Positions 1 through 7,134 of a DNA stretch of 7,940 bases are shown here, in pieces. Source of the stretch: Burkholderiales bacterium RIFCSPHIGHO2_12_FULL_61_11 (GTDB lineage: Bacteria; Pseudomonadota; Gammaproteobacteria; Burkholderiales; Burkholderiaceae_C); NCBI GenBank assembly GCA_001770785.1, contig MERZ01000047.1, positions 13,584 through 21,523 on the forward strand, written 5' to 3'. A program made the position numbers and the translations under genes. Every line of letters starts with the position of its first letter. The stretch's first letter is position 1. Below the pieces are notes generated by a model that did no database searches, was not told the DNA's origin, and was given only the letters and a program-made list of their open reading frames with translations.

Positions 1-2488
1 CCGTGGCACGGCGCGTCATGCTGCCGGTGTGCCAGTGCTCGAGCTGGCGCCCGGTGATCAGCACCATCGGATACTCGGCATCGGGACGCTCGGCAGCCGG
101 GATGATGTCAGCCGGCACAAAGCGCGCACGCCCCGTTTCTGTCGGGAATTGATCGGCAAAGTCAATCGACAGGCCTGGGTCGCCTTCCTTGAGGCACGGG
201 TAAGTCACCCCACCCTCGCGCTCCAGCCGATCCCAGGTGATGCCACCGATGCTGGGCATCGTATGCCGCATCTCGTCGAACACTTCCGACACGTGCTCGT
301 GCCAATCCAGCCCAAGCTGCTGTGCGATCTGCTGAATGATCCACAAATCCTGCCTGGCGTCGCCCGGCGGATCGATGGCCTGACGCCCCATTTGCACCAG
401 CCGGTCGGTATTGGTAAAGGTGCCAGTCTTTTCGGGGAAGGCGGAAGCCGGCAGGATCACATCGGCGAGATACGCGGTCTCGGTCAGGAAGATGTCCTGC
501 ACCACCAGGTGCTCGAGCGCGGCCAGGGCTTCGCGGGCATGATTGGCATCGGGGTCCGACATGGCCGGATTCTCGCCCATGATGTACATGCCGCGAATCT
601 CGCCTCTTTTGATCGCATGCAGCACTTCCACTACGGTCAGGCCTGGTTTGTCGTCCAGCGTGCCGGCTGGCAGCTTCCAGCTTTGTTCGAAACTGGCTTG
701 CACTTGCGGATCAGTCACGCGCTGATAATCCGGATACATCATCGGGATCAGGCCGGCATCGGAGGCACCTTGCACATTGTTCTGTCCGCGCAGCGGATGC
801 AAGCCGGTGCCAGGGCGGCCAATCTGCCCGGTCATCAGGCATAGCGCGATCAGGCAACGGGCATTGTCGGTGCCGTGAATATGCTGCGATATGCCCATGC
901 CCCACATGATCATCGAGGCTTTGGAGGTGGCATAGAGCCGTGCGACGTACTTGATGGTGTCGGCATCGATGCCGCAAATCGGCGCCATCGCCTCGGGGCT
1001 GTAGCCTTCGACGTTCTTTCTCAATTCTTCATAGCCTATGGTGCGGCTGTCAATGAAATTCTGATCGACCAGGTTCTCGTGCACGATGACGTGCATCATC
1101 GCGTTGAGCAACGCGACATCGGTATCCGGCTTGAACTGCAGGTGGCGGTGCGCAAGGCGTGTCAAGTCCGAACGACGGGGGTCGCAGATCACGAGTTTGG
1201 TGCCGTTCTTCACCGCGTTCTTGATCCAGGTCGCGCCAACTGGATGATTCTGGGCCGGATTGGCGCCGATAACGATCACCACTTCCGCTTTCGTTACATC
1301 CATCACAGGATTCGACACGCCACCGGAGCCGATGCCTTCCAGCAGTGCTGCCACCGATGATGCATGGCACAGGCGGGTGCAGTGGTCGACATTGTTGCTG
1401 CCGAAGCCGATGCGCACGAGCTTCTGGAACAGGTAGGCTTCTTCGTTGCTGCCCTTGGCGCAACCGAAACCGGCCAGCGATTTTTTGCCGTGCTGGTCGC
1501 GAATCTGCTTCAACTTTCCACCGGCCAGCGCCAGCGCCTCTTCCCAACTGGCTTCGCGAAACACATCCATCACCCGGTCCGGGTCCATCGTGAAGTCGCC
1601 GCGTTTCGGCGCATCGGCTCGCCTGATCAGCGGCTTGGTCAGGCGCTGCGGATGATGGGCGTAATCGAAACCGTAGCGGCCCTTGACGCACAGGCGGCCG
1701 TGGTTGGCCGGGCCGTCGCGCCCTTCGACATAGAGAATTTTGTTGTCCTTGACGTTATAGGTCAGCTGACAGCCGACGCCACAATACGGGCAAACCGAAG
1801 CGACCTGCTTGTCCGGCACGGTCAGCGCGGCCTCGCGTGCCGGCATCAGCGCGCCCGTGGGGCAGGCCTGCACACACTCGCCGCAGGCCACGCAGGTGGA
1901 GGCACCCATCGGGTCGTCCATGTCGAAAACGATCTTGGCTTGGTCACCGCGGAAGGCCAGGCCGATCACGTCGTTGACCTGCTCGTCGCGGCAAGCGCGC
2001 ACGCAGCGGGTGCACTGGATGCAGGCATCCAGGTTCACGGCCATGGCCGGGTGCGAGAGGTCCTGGCGAACCCGCTGGCGCCCTTCGAAACGGGGCTTGC
2101 CGACGCCGATTTTGACGGCCCACTGGTCGAGTTCGTTGTTACGGGTGTACTCGGTTTCCGGCATGTCGGACAGCAACAGCTCCAGCACCATTTTCTGGGA
2201 GGCCACGGCGCGCTCGCTGTTGGTCTGGACCTTCATGCCAGAGGTGGGTGTACGGCAGCACGAAGGCGCCAGCACGCGTTCGCCGTCGATCTCGACCATG
2301 CAGGAGCGGCAGTTGCCCACCGCTTCCATGCCTTCCATGTAGCAGAGGTGCGGAATCTCCACGCCTTCGCGCTGGGCGATCTGCAGCAGGGTCTCATTGG
2401 CTTTGCCCGTGACCTCGGTCCCGTTGAGTTCGAATGTCACGATTGGCGCCTCAAGCTGGGCCATTTCGTTTCGGGTAATTACGTTCAT
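1..2488 (-). CDS. fdhA: NAD-dependent formate dehydrogenase, catalytic alpha subunit (FdsA/Fdh1A type), C-terminus cut off by the window edge
   Basis: Oxidises formate to CO2 at a bis-MGD molybdenum or tungsten centre and passes electrons to the beta subunit. The start ATG at 2488 has GAGGA just upstream. The 829 codons seen contain no stop; relatives of about 960 residues suggest some 130-160 residues are missing. In order: an N-terminal NuoG-like [2Fe-2S] domain (C49, C60, C63 and C77 or C78); two ferredoxin-type [4Fe-4S] sets (C156/C159/C162/C166 and C199/C202/C205/C209); the cofactor-proximal cluster motif CPYCGVGC (C233, C236, C240, with C267); then the molybdopterin oxidoreductase body. 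The active site is C374-H375 (motif TRLCHASS), with R567 in HPLRGQNNVQG, matching the Sec/Cys, His and Arg of E. coli FdhF. The metal ligand is therefore cysteine, not selenocysteine. The molybdopterin dinucleotide-binding domain begins near residue 807 (GRQLEHWHTGSMTRR). The gene follows fdhB after 28 bases, so the two are surely co-transcribed. Family assignment is firm; molybdenum versus tungsten cannot be read from the sequence. Confidence 0.95.
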   Translation of the reverse strand, partial: MNVITRNEMAQLEAPIVTFELNGTEVTGKANETLLQIAQREGVEIPHLCYMEGMEAVGNCRSCMVEIDGERVLAPSCCRTPTSGMKVQTNSERAVASQKMVLELLLSDMPETEYTRNNELDQWAVKIGVGKPRFEGRQRVRQDLSHPAMAVNLDACIQCTRCVRACRDEQVNDVIGLAFRGDQAKIVFDMDDPMGASTCVACGECVQACPTGALMPAREAALTVPDKQVASVCPYCGVGCQLTYNVKDNKILYVEGRDGPANHGRLCVKGRYGFDYAHHPQRLTKPLIRRADAPKRGDFTMDPDRVMDVFREASWEEALALAGGKLKQIRDQHGKKSLAGFGCAKGSNEEAYLFQKLVRIGFGSNNVDHCTRLCHASSVAALLEGIGSGGVSNPVMDVTKAEVVIVIGANPAQNHPVGATWIKNAVKNGTKLVICDPRRSDLTRLAHRHLQFKPDTDVALLNAMMHVIVHENLVDQNFIDSRTIGYEELRKNVEGYSPEAMAPICGIDADTIKYVARLYATSKASMIMWGMGISQHIHGTDNARCLIALCLMTGQIGRPGTGLHPLRGQNNVQGASDAGLIPMMYPDYQRVTDPQVQASFEQSWKLPAGTLDDKPGLTVVEVLHAIKRGEIRGMYIMGENPAMSDPDANHAREALAALEHLVVQDIFLTETAYLADVILPASAFPEKTGTFTNTDRLVQMGRQAIDPPGDARQDLWIIQQIAQQLGLDWHEHVSEVFDEMRHTMPSIGGITWDRLEREGGVTYPCLKEGDPGLSIDFADQFPTETGRARFVPADIIPAAERPDAEYPMVLITGRQLEHWHTGSMTRRAT

Positions 2489-2493
2489 GATGT

Positions 2494-2498
2494 TCCTC
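2494..2498 (-). promoter_or_regulatory. Ribosome binding site of fdhA
   Basis: The minus strand reads GAGGA, ending five bases before the ATG at 2488. It lies inside the 28-base gap after the fdhB stop. This supports 2488 as the start, rather than the in-frame ATG eight codons further in, which would leave fewer residues before the [2Fe-2S] domain. Confidence 0.75.
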
Positions 2499-2516
2499 AG
2501 TGGCTGACTTGGCCAA

Positions 2517-4214
2517 TCAGACCAGTTCGTGTGGGAAATATTTGACGACGCAGTCCATCGGGTTGGGCGCCGCCTGCCCCAAGCCGCAAATCGACGCATC
2601 GCGCATCACCAGCGACAGATCCGCCAGCAGTGCCAGATCCCATTTGGGCTGGTCCATGAGGTGTGCTGCCTTGGCCGTGCCGACGCGGCAGGGCGTGCAC
2701 TGGCCGCACGACTCGTGGTGGAAAAAGCGCAACATGCTGCGCGCCGCGTCGGTGGCGGTGTCACTGTCAGACAGCACAATCACGGCGGCCGAGCCGATGA
2801 AGCAGCCATAAGGTTGCAAGGTATCGAAGTCCAGCGGGATGCTGTTCATCGTGGCGGGCAGGATGCCGCCCGAGGCGCCGCCCGGCAGGTAAGCATAGAA
2901 GTGGTGCCCGTCCTGCATGCCGCCGCAGTACTCGTCGATCAGTTCCTGGATGGTGATGCCCGCCGGCGCCAGCTTGACACCCGGGTTTTTGACGCGGCCC
3001 GAGACCGAGAACGAGCGCAGGCCCGTGCGCCCATTTCTGCCATGCGAGGTGAACCAGGCGCCGCCTTTTTCCAGGATTTCGCGCACCCAGAACAGGGTCT
3101 CGAAATTGTGTTCCAGTGTCGGACGGCCGAATAAGCCGACTTGCGCGACATAAGGAGGTCGCAAGCGGGGCATGCCGCGTTTGCCTTCAATGGATTCGAT
3201 CATCGCGGATTCTTCGCCGCAGATGTAAGCGCCGGCACCACGCCGCAGAATGATTTCAGGCAATCCAGCCCGGGGTGGGGCAGTCTTGAGCTTTTCGAGT
3301 TCGGATTGGAGCATCGCCCGGCATCCGTGGTATTCGTCGCGCAGGTAGATATAAATCCTGTCGATGCCAACCGCCCACGCTGCAATCAACATGCCTTCCA
3401 GAAACCGATGGGGGTCGCGTTCCAGATACACGCGGTCCTTGAAGGTGCCAGGTTCGCCTTCGTCGATATTCACGGCCATCAGGCGCGGCCCCGTTTCTGC
3501 ACGGACGATGCGCCACTTGCGCCCTGCGGGGAAACCCGCGCCGCCCAGACCGCGCAAGCCGGAATCTTCCATGGTCTTGATGACAGACTCGACTTCCTGT
3601 TTGCCGCTCATGCAGTCTTTCAGCAGCGCATAACCACCGGCGGCCTGGTAACTGGCATAGTCGGTAAAGTCTGAGGGAATGTGCTGCACGTCCTGGGCTG
3701 CCACCTTGACGGCAACCGTCTCCAGACTGGCGTTGGGCACCGGGTTCTGCCCCACGACGGCAACAGGTGCCTGTTCGCAACGACCGACGCAGGGCGCGGC
3801 GATCACGCGAACGTCCTTGCCCAATATTTTTGGAAGTTTGGCCAGCAACTCGCGCGCACCCGCCATTTCGCATGACAAACCGTCACAGACCCGCACAGTC
3901 AAGGTGGCGGGTGCGGCTTCGCCTTCCTTGACCACATCAAAGTGATGATAGAAGGTGGCGACTTCATACACTTCGGTTTGTGCCAGGCGCATCTCCTGCG
4001 CCAAAGCGGCGAGGTGCGCGGCGGACAAATGGCCAAAGCGGTCCTGTATTTTGTGCAGATGCTCGATCAGTAAATCGGGCTGACGGGACGCGCCGCCCAG
4101 AAGCGATTGCACCTCGGCCAATGCGGTTGGCTCAACGCGACGCCCCTTGGGCGCTTGACGCTTGCGCTCCTTGGAGACCTGTTGCACGGCGATAGGGATA
4201 ATTTTCGGGTTCAT
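2517..4214 (-). CDS. fdhB: NAD-dependent formate dehydrogenase, beta subunit: fused NuoE-like and NuoF-like protein
   Basis: The diaphorase subunit: it takes electrons from the alpha subunit and reduces NAD+ at FMN. It has 565 residues from the chosen start. Residues about 30-180 form a NuoE/FdsG-like thioredoxin-fold domain with [2Fe-2S] ligands C110, C115, C142 and C146 (VCDGLSC and PCVGRC). Residues about 195-565 form a NuoF/FdsB-like domain: the glycine-rich FMN/NADH-binding stretch GLRGLGGAGFPAGRKW (219-234), GEPGTFKDR (253-261), GAGAYICGEESA (326-337), and a C-terminal [4Fe-4S] site with C503, C506, C509 (SCGQCTPC) and C543 (SICGLGQ). FdsG and FdsB are separate in Cupriavidus and Rhodobacter; here they are one chain, as I recall for Methylobacterium Fdh1B. 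The frame stays open to an ATG at 4286, but the ATG at 4214 has GAGGAAAG just upstream and gives the length expected of the fused family. The gene sits between the second CoA-transferase and fdhA. Confidence 0.95.
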   Translation of the reverse strand: MNPKIIPIAVQQVSKERKRQAPKGRRVEPTALAEVQSLLGGASRQPDLLIEHLHKIQDRFGHLSAAHLAALAQEMRLAQTEVYEVATFYHHFDVVKEGEAAPATLTVRVCDGLSCEMAGARELLAKLPKILGKDVRVIAAPCVGRCEQAPVAVVGQNPVPNASLETVAVKVAAQDVQHIPSDFTDYASYQAAGGYALLKDCMSGKQEVESVIKTMEDSGLRGLGGAGFPAGRKWRIVRAETGPRLMAVNIDEGEPGTFKDRVYLERDPHRFLEGMLIAAWAVGIDRIYIYLRDEYHGCRAMLQSELEKLKTAPPRAGLPEIILRRGAGAYICGEESAMIESIEGKRGMPRLRPPYVAQVGLFGRPTLEHNFETLFWVREILEKGGAWFTSHGRNGRTGLRSFSVSGRVKNPGVKLAPAGITIQELIDEYCGGMQDGHHFYAYLPGGASGGILPATMNSIPLDFDTLQPYGCFIGSAAVIVLSDSDTATDAARSMLRFFHHESCGQCTPCRVGTAKAAHLMDQPKWDLALLADLSLVMRDASICGLGQAAPNPMDCVVKYFPHELV

Positions 4215-4216
4215 TT

Positions 4217-4224
4217 CTTTCCTC
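4217..4224 (-). promoter_or_regulatory. Ribosome binding site that decides the fdhB start
   Basis: The minus strand reads GAGGAAAG just before the ATG at 4214 (AGGA ends five bases upstream). The in-frame ATGs at 4286 and 4280 have no comparable purine-rich site. The extra 24 residues they would add are Ser/Asn/Thr-rich and resemble no part of the NuoE domain, so 4214 is preferred. Confidence 0.65.
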
Positions 4225-4312
4225 ATCGGAACGGTTGTTCCAACGTCATTCCGGTTGCTTGTTGCACTGCTTGAGACCATAAACATTCAACCTGGATTCA
4301 AGTGATTTGGCG

Positions 4313-5560
4313 TCAGATCACGCGCTCGCGACGCAACTCCGCCACCTGCTCTGCGCTGTAACCCAGCTGTGCCAGGACCTCGTCGGTATGCTCGCCCAGC
4401 AGGGGAGAGCGGGTCACCTCGGTGCGGCTGTCAGACATCTTGATCGGGTTGCCCACTGTCAGGTATTTGCCGCGCGTGGGATGATCAACTTCGACAATGG
4501 TGCCGCTCTCACGCAGGGAAGGCTCCTCGGCGATTTCCTTCATCGACAGGATCGGTCCACAAGGGATGTTGTATTTGTTGAGAATGTCCATGGCCTCGAA
4601 CTTGGTCTTGGTCATGGTCCATTTCTCAATTCTCGCGAAGATCGGTTTGAGGTGCAACAGACGCGCAGCCGGCGTGGCGAAAGCCTCATCGGTGAGCCAG
4701 CCTTCTTCTCCGATGACTTTGCACACTGCAGGCCAGACGGCCGCTTGCGTGATGAAGTAAATGTAGGCATTGGGATCAGTCTCCCAGCCCTTGCATTTCA
4801 GGATCGAGCCGGGCTGACCGCCGCCGGACGAGTTGCCAGCACGCGGTACTGCATCGCCGAACGTGCCGTCCGGATACTGCGGGTACTCGTGCAAGGTGTG
4901 TGTGCGCTCCAGTCGCTGTTGATCGCGCAGCTTGACGCGGCACAGATTGAGCACGGCATCCTGCATCGGTGCCAGTACCTTTTGTCCGCGTCCCGTGGTG
5001 CTGCGCTGGTAAAGCGCAGCCACAATGCCCAGCGCCAGGTTCAAGCCCGTTCCGCTATCTCCAATCTGGGCGCCGGTAACCATTGGCGGACCGTCGTCGA
5101 AGCCAGTGGTGGATGCGGAACCACCAGCGCACTGGGCGACGTTTTCATAAACCTTGCAGTCTTCATAGGGGCCGGGGCCAAAGCCCTTGACTGACGCCAC
5201 GATCATGCGCGGGTTGAGCTTCTGGATGTGCTCCCAAGTGATCCCCATGCGGTCCAGTGCCCCCGGAGCAAAGTTCTCGACCAGCACGTCGCACTGCTTT
5301 ATCAGCGTATCGAGAACCTGCTTGCCTTTCGGCTTCTTGGTATCGAGCGTGATGGAACGCTTGTTGTGGTTCAGCATTGTGAAATACAGGCTGTCCACGC
5401 TGGGGATGTCACGCAGTTGCCCTCGCGTCGCATCGCCTTCGCCCGCCCGTTCAACTTTAATGACGTCCGCGCCGAACCAGGCCAATAGTTGGGTGCAGGT
5501 AGGTCCCGACTGCACGTGGGTAAAGTCAAGAATGCGGACGCCGTCTAGCGCTTTGCTCAT
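4313..5560 (-). CDS. Second class III CoA-transferase, formyl-CoA:oxalate CoA-transferase family, substrate uncertain
   Basis: A 415-residue family III (CaiB/BaiF) CoA-transferase. By eye about two thirds identical to the frc product just upstream. It keeps the residues I recall as active-site or CoA contacts in Oxalobacter FRC: H15, Q17, R38, R104, Y138, E139 and the catalytic aspartate D168 ([10 protein letters not shown]), which forms the aspartyl-CoA thioester. Position 48 is Gln, as in E. coli YfdW, where Oxalobacter FRC has Trp. The flexible loop that closes over the active site differs: it reads [13 protein letters not shown] (240-252), while frc has [13 protein letters not shown]. The enzyme probably uses oxalate or a similar small acid with formyl-CoA or another donor. 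It could be a redundant FRC or a starter enzyme using a different CoA donor, such as acetyl-CoA or succinyl-CoA. The gene lies between the oxalate genes and the formate dehydrogenase genes, 98 bases from the chosen fdhB start. Its own ribosome site is weak (AGAAAGAAG, 5568-5576). Family is sure; exact substrates are inferred. Confidence 0.9.
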   Translation of the reverse strand: MSKALDGVRILDFTHVQSGPTCTQLLAWFGADVIKVERAGEGDATRGQLRDIPSVDSLYFTMLNHNKRSITLDTKKPKGKQVLDTLIKQCDVLVENFAPGALDRMGITWEHIQKLNPRMIVASVKGFGPGPYEDCKVYENVAQCAGGSASTTGFDDGPPMVTGAQIGDSGTGLNLALGIVAALYQRSTTGRGQKVLAPMQDAVLNLCRVKLRDQQRLERTHTLHEYPQYPDGTFGDAVPRAGNSSGGGQPGSILKCKGWETDPNAYIYFITQAAVWPAVCKVIGEEGWLTDEAFATPAARLLHLKPIFARIEKWTMTKTKFEAMDILNKYNIPCGPILSMKEIAEEPSLRESGTIVEVDHPTRGKYLTVGNPIKMSDSRTEVTRSPLLGEHTDEVLAQLGYSAEQVAELRRERVI

Positions 5561-5638
5561 TGGTAGCTTCTTTCTGTCACTTGCTTTTACATGCCGCGTG
5601 CCATGGTGCCCGGCGAATAAATCTCCGGATGAACCCAG

Positions 5639-5667
5639 ATATTAATCAACTGCGCCAAGTATTTCAC
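5639..5667 (-). promoter_or_regulatory. Weak sigma-70-like promoter candidate upstream of the second CoA-transferase gene
   Basis: On the minus strand, GTGAAA (5667-5662) is followed after 17 bases by TAATAT (5644-5639). Each hexamer matches the consensus at four of six positions. It would give a leader of roughly 70 bases before the ATG at 5560. Its placement after a terminator-like hairpin is suggestive, but pairs this weak occur by chance. Confidence 0.2.
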
Positions 5668-5681
5668 GCACCCGCTTTGGC

Positions 5682-5732
5682 TTAGTTCCGCCAGGTCTGG
5701 TCTTTGTTGAACTTGCTGGTTTCGTCCCTCAT
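5682..5732 (-). CDS. Possible 16-residue small open reading frame, unrecognised
   Basis: The minus strand has ATG at 5732 and TAA ending at 5682, encoding MRDETSKFNKDQTWRN, a hydrophilic peptide. AGGGG lies two bases before the ATG, which is too close for an ideal ribosome site; GGAG lies further upstream. The same frame is open for at least 15 codons before the ATG, so it could also be the decayed C-terminus of a lost gene, or chance. I do not recognise the peptide and assign no function. Confidence 0.15.
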   Translation of the reverse strand: MRDETSKFNKDQTWRN

Positions 5733-5780
5733 GACCCCTATGCCTGCTCCAAGTTTTGGTGAAACAATATTTTCAGTGAA

Positions 5781-5805
5781 AACGGCGCCCGGGTGGGGCG
5801 CCGTT
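5781..5805 (-). terminator. Terminator-like hairpin downstream of frc
   Basis: A perfect ten-base-pair inverted repeat, AACGGCGCCC and GGGCGCCGTT, around a five-base loop. It starts about 33 bases after the frc stop. On the minus strand the 3' arm runs into TTTTC, a short T tract, so it would act as a modest intrinsic terminator for oxc-frc transcripts, or as a 3' stabilising hairpin. On the plus strand it is followed by no T run, so minus-strand action is favoured. Confidence 0.65.
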
Positions 5806-5838
5806 CCAATTTAAAAAACGATGATCAGACGATCGTCT

Positions 5839-7101
5839 TCAAACCGCCTTTGCGGTATGCAGTGCCGCAATTTTGTCTTTGCTATAGCCGAGTTCGGCCA
5901 GAACTTCATCGGTGTGTTCGCCCAACAGCGGGGAAGCGGTGATCTCGGGCTTGAGGTCGGAGAACTTGATCGGGCTACCGACGGTCCAGTAACTTCCGCG
6001 CTCCTTGTGCGGCACCTCTACGATCGAGCCGCTCGCGCGCAGGGATTTGTCATGGAGCAGTTCCTTCATGGAAAACACCGGCGAACACGGAATGTCGAAC
6101 TTGCGCAGGATGTCGACGGCTTCGAATTTGGTTTTATCCTTGAGCCACTCTTCGATCGTACCGAAGATGTCCATGATGTGCGGCTGGCGTGCCTTGGGCG
6201 TTGTGTAAGCCGGGTCGGTCTTCCACTCGGGCTTGCCGATGGCGTCGCAGATGGGCGTCCAGGCCAAGTCCTGGACGGTGAAGTAGATGTAGGCGTTGCC
6301 ATCGGTTTCCCAGCCCTTGCACTTTAAAATCCAGCCCGGTTGACCACCGCCACCGGCGTTGCCGCCGCGGGGAACCACGTCCGAGAAAGACTCATGCGGG
6401 TACTGGGGATACTCTTCGAGGTAGCCCATTTTGTCCAGACGCAACTGGTCGCGCATCTTGACGCGGCACAGGTTGAGCACGGCGTCCTGCATGGCCACGG
6501 CCACCTTCTGGCCCTTGCCGGTTTGCTGGCGGCCGATATAGGCGGTCAGGATGCCGATGGCCAGGTGCATGCCGGTGTTGGTGTCGCCCAGGGCGGCAGA
6601 AGAAACCAGGGGGCCGGATTGCTCTCCTTTCCACCAGCCGGTGGTGGAAGCCGCGCCGCCGGCGCACTGCGCCACGTTTTCATAGGTCTTCAAATCTTCG
6701 TATTCGTGACCCTCGCTGAAGCCCTTGACCGAGGCCAGGATCATCCTCGGGTTGATCTCCTGGATGCGTTCCCAGGTAAAGCCCATGCGGTCAAGCGCGC
6801 CCGGGCCGAAGTTCTCGACCATCACGTCGGATTCCTTGATCATCTTTTCCAGCACGGCCTTGCCTTCAGGCTGCTTGGTGTCCAGGGTCAGGGAGCGCTT
6901 GTTGCTGTTGAGCATGGTGAAGTACAGAGCGTCGACATCGGGAATGTCACGCAGTTGTCTGCGCGTCACGTCGCCGGAGCCGGGGCGCTCCACCTTGATC
7001 ACATCAGCGCCGAACCATGCCAGCATCTGTGTGCAGGCCGGACCGGCTTGCACGTGGGTGAAGTCGATGATCTTGATGCCTTTGAGGGGTTTGTTTCCCA
7101 T
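5839..7101 (-). CDS. frc: Formyl-CoA:oxalate CoA-transferase
   Basis: Transfers CoA from formyl-CoA to oxalate, giving oxalyl-CoA for the decarboxylase and releasing formate; a cytoplasmic class III CoA-transferase that works as an interlocked dimer. At 420 residues it is close to Oxalobacter FRC (428). The N-terminal motif [13 protein letters not shown] (13-25) contains H16 and Q18. Also present are R39, R105, Y140 and E141 (TYENVAQC), the catalytic D173 in [10 protein letters not shown], and the active-site glycine loop GGGGQ at 250-254 ([13 protein letters not shown]). Position 49, equal to Trp48 of Oxalobacter FRC, is Gln as in E. coli YfdW. It also lacks the short insert Oxalobacter FRC carries before the glycine loop, so it is closer to the YfdW branch. 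It follows oxc after 33 bases and surely shares its transcript; a hairpin follows its stop. Assignment is firm, because of both the motifs and the oxc neighbour. Confidence 0.95.
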   Translation of the reverse strand: MGNKPLKGIKIIDFTHVQAGPACTQMLAWFGADVIKVERPGSGDVTRRQLRDIPDVDALYFTMLNSNKRSLTLDTKQPEGKAVLEKMIKESDVMVENFGPGALDRMGFTWERIQEINPRMILASVKGFSEGHEYEDLKTYENVAQCAGGAASTTGWWKGEQSGPLVSSAALGDTNTGMHLAIGILTAYIGRQQTGKGQKVAVAMQDAVLNLCRVKMRDQLRLDKMGYLEEYPQYPHESFSDVVPRGGNAGGGGQPGWILKCKGWETDGNAYIYFTVQDLAWTPICDAIGKPEWKTDPAYTTPKARQPHIMDIFGTIEEWLKDKTKFEAVDILRKFDIPCSPVFSMKELLHDKSLRASGSIVEVPHKERGSYWTVGSPIKFSDLKPEITASPLLGEHTDEVLAELGYSKDKIAALHTAKAV

Positions 7102-7109
7102 TTTAAAAT

Positions 7110-7114
7110 CTCCT
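7110..7114 (-). promoter_or_regulatory. Ribosome binding site of frc
   Basis: The minus strand reads AGGAG, eight bases before the ATG at 7101, inside the 33-base gap after the oxc stop. It fixes the frc start and fits translation from a shared oxc-frc message. Confidence 0.8.
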
Positions 7115-7134
7115 AATGAATTACTCTTGCTAAC

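Larger units (their letters stand above)
5561..5780. other. Intergenic gap between the two CoA-transferase genes
   Basis: With the hairpin next to it, this is the only gap of more than 100 bases in the cluster (278 bases from 5561 to 5838). I recognise no known RNA or mobile element. It is more AT-rich than the flanking genes. It holds a 16-codon minus-strand frame and a weak promoter-like pair, listed separately. The gap could carry the leader of the second transcription unit. Confidence 0.5.

Noticed and set aside
29..844. Plus-strand reading frame of 271 codons
   Set aside because: It is antisense to the molybdopterin domain of fdhA, where the opposite strand encodes conserved motifs such as HPLRGQNNVQG. 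The His- and Gly-rich translation is typical of a shadow.
1364..2545. Long plus-strand reading frame of 393 codons
   Set aside because: It lies antisense to fdhA and runs past its start into the end of fdhB. Its translation has no recognisable domain, while the minus strand shows cluster-binding and active-site motifs throughout. It is a shadow frame produced by high GC at third codon positions.
4307..5194. Plus-strand frame of 295 codons, and a similar one at 6340-7116
   Set aside because: Both are antisense to the two CoA-transferase genes and resemble each other only because those genes are paralogues. No ribosome site or domain supports either.
5828..5837. Ten-base palindrome GACGATCGTC just after the frc stop, as an operator
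   Set aside because: It lies at the 3' end of frc, without a nearby promoter or a second copy, and a ten-base palindrome can occur by chance.
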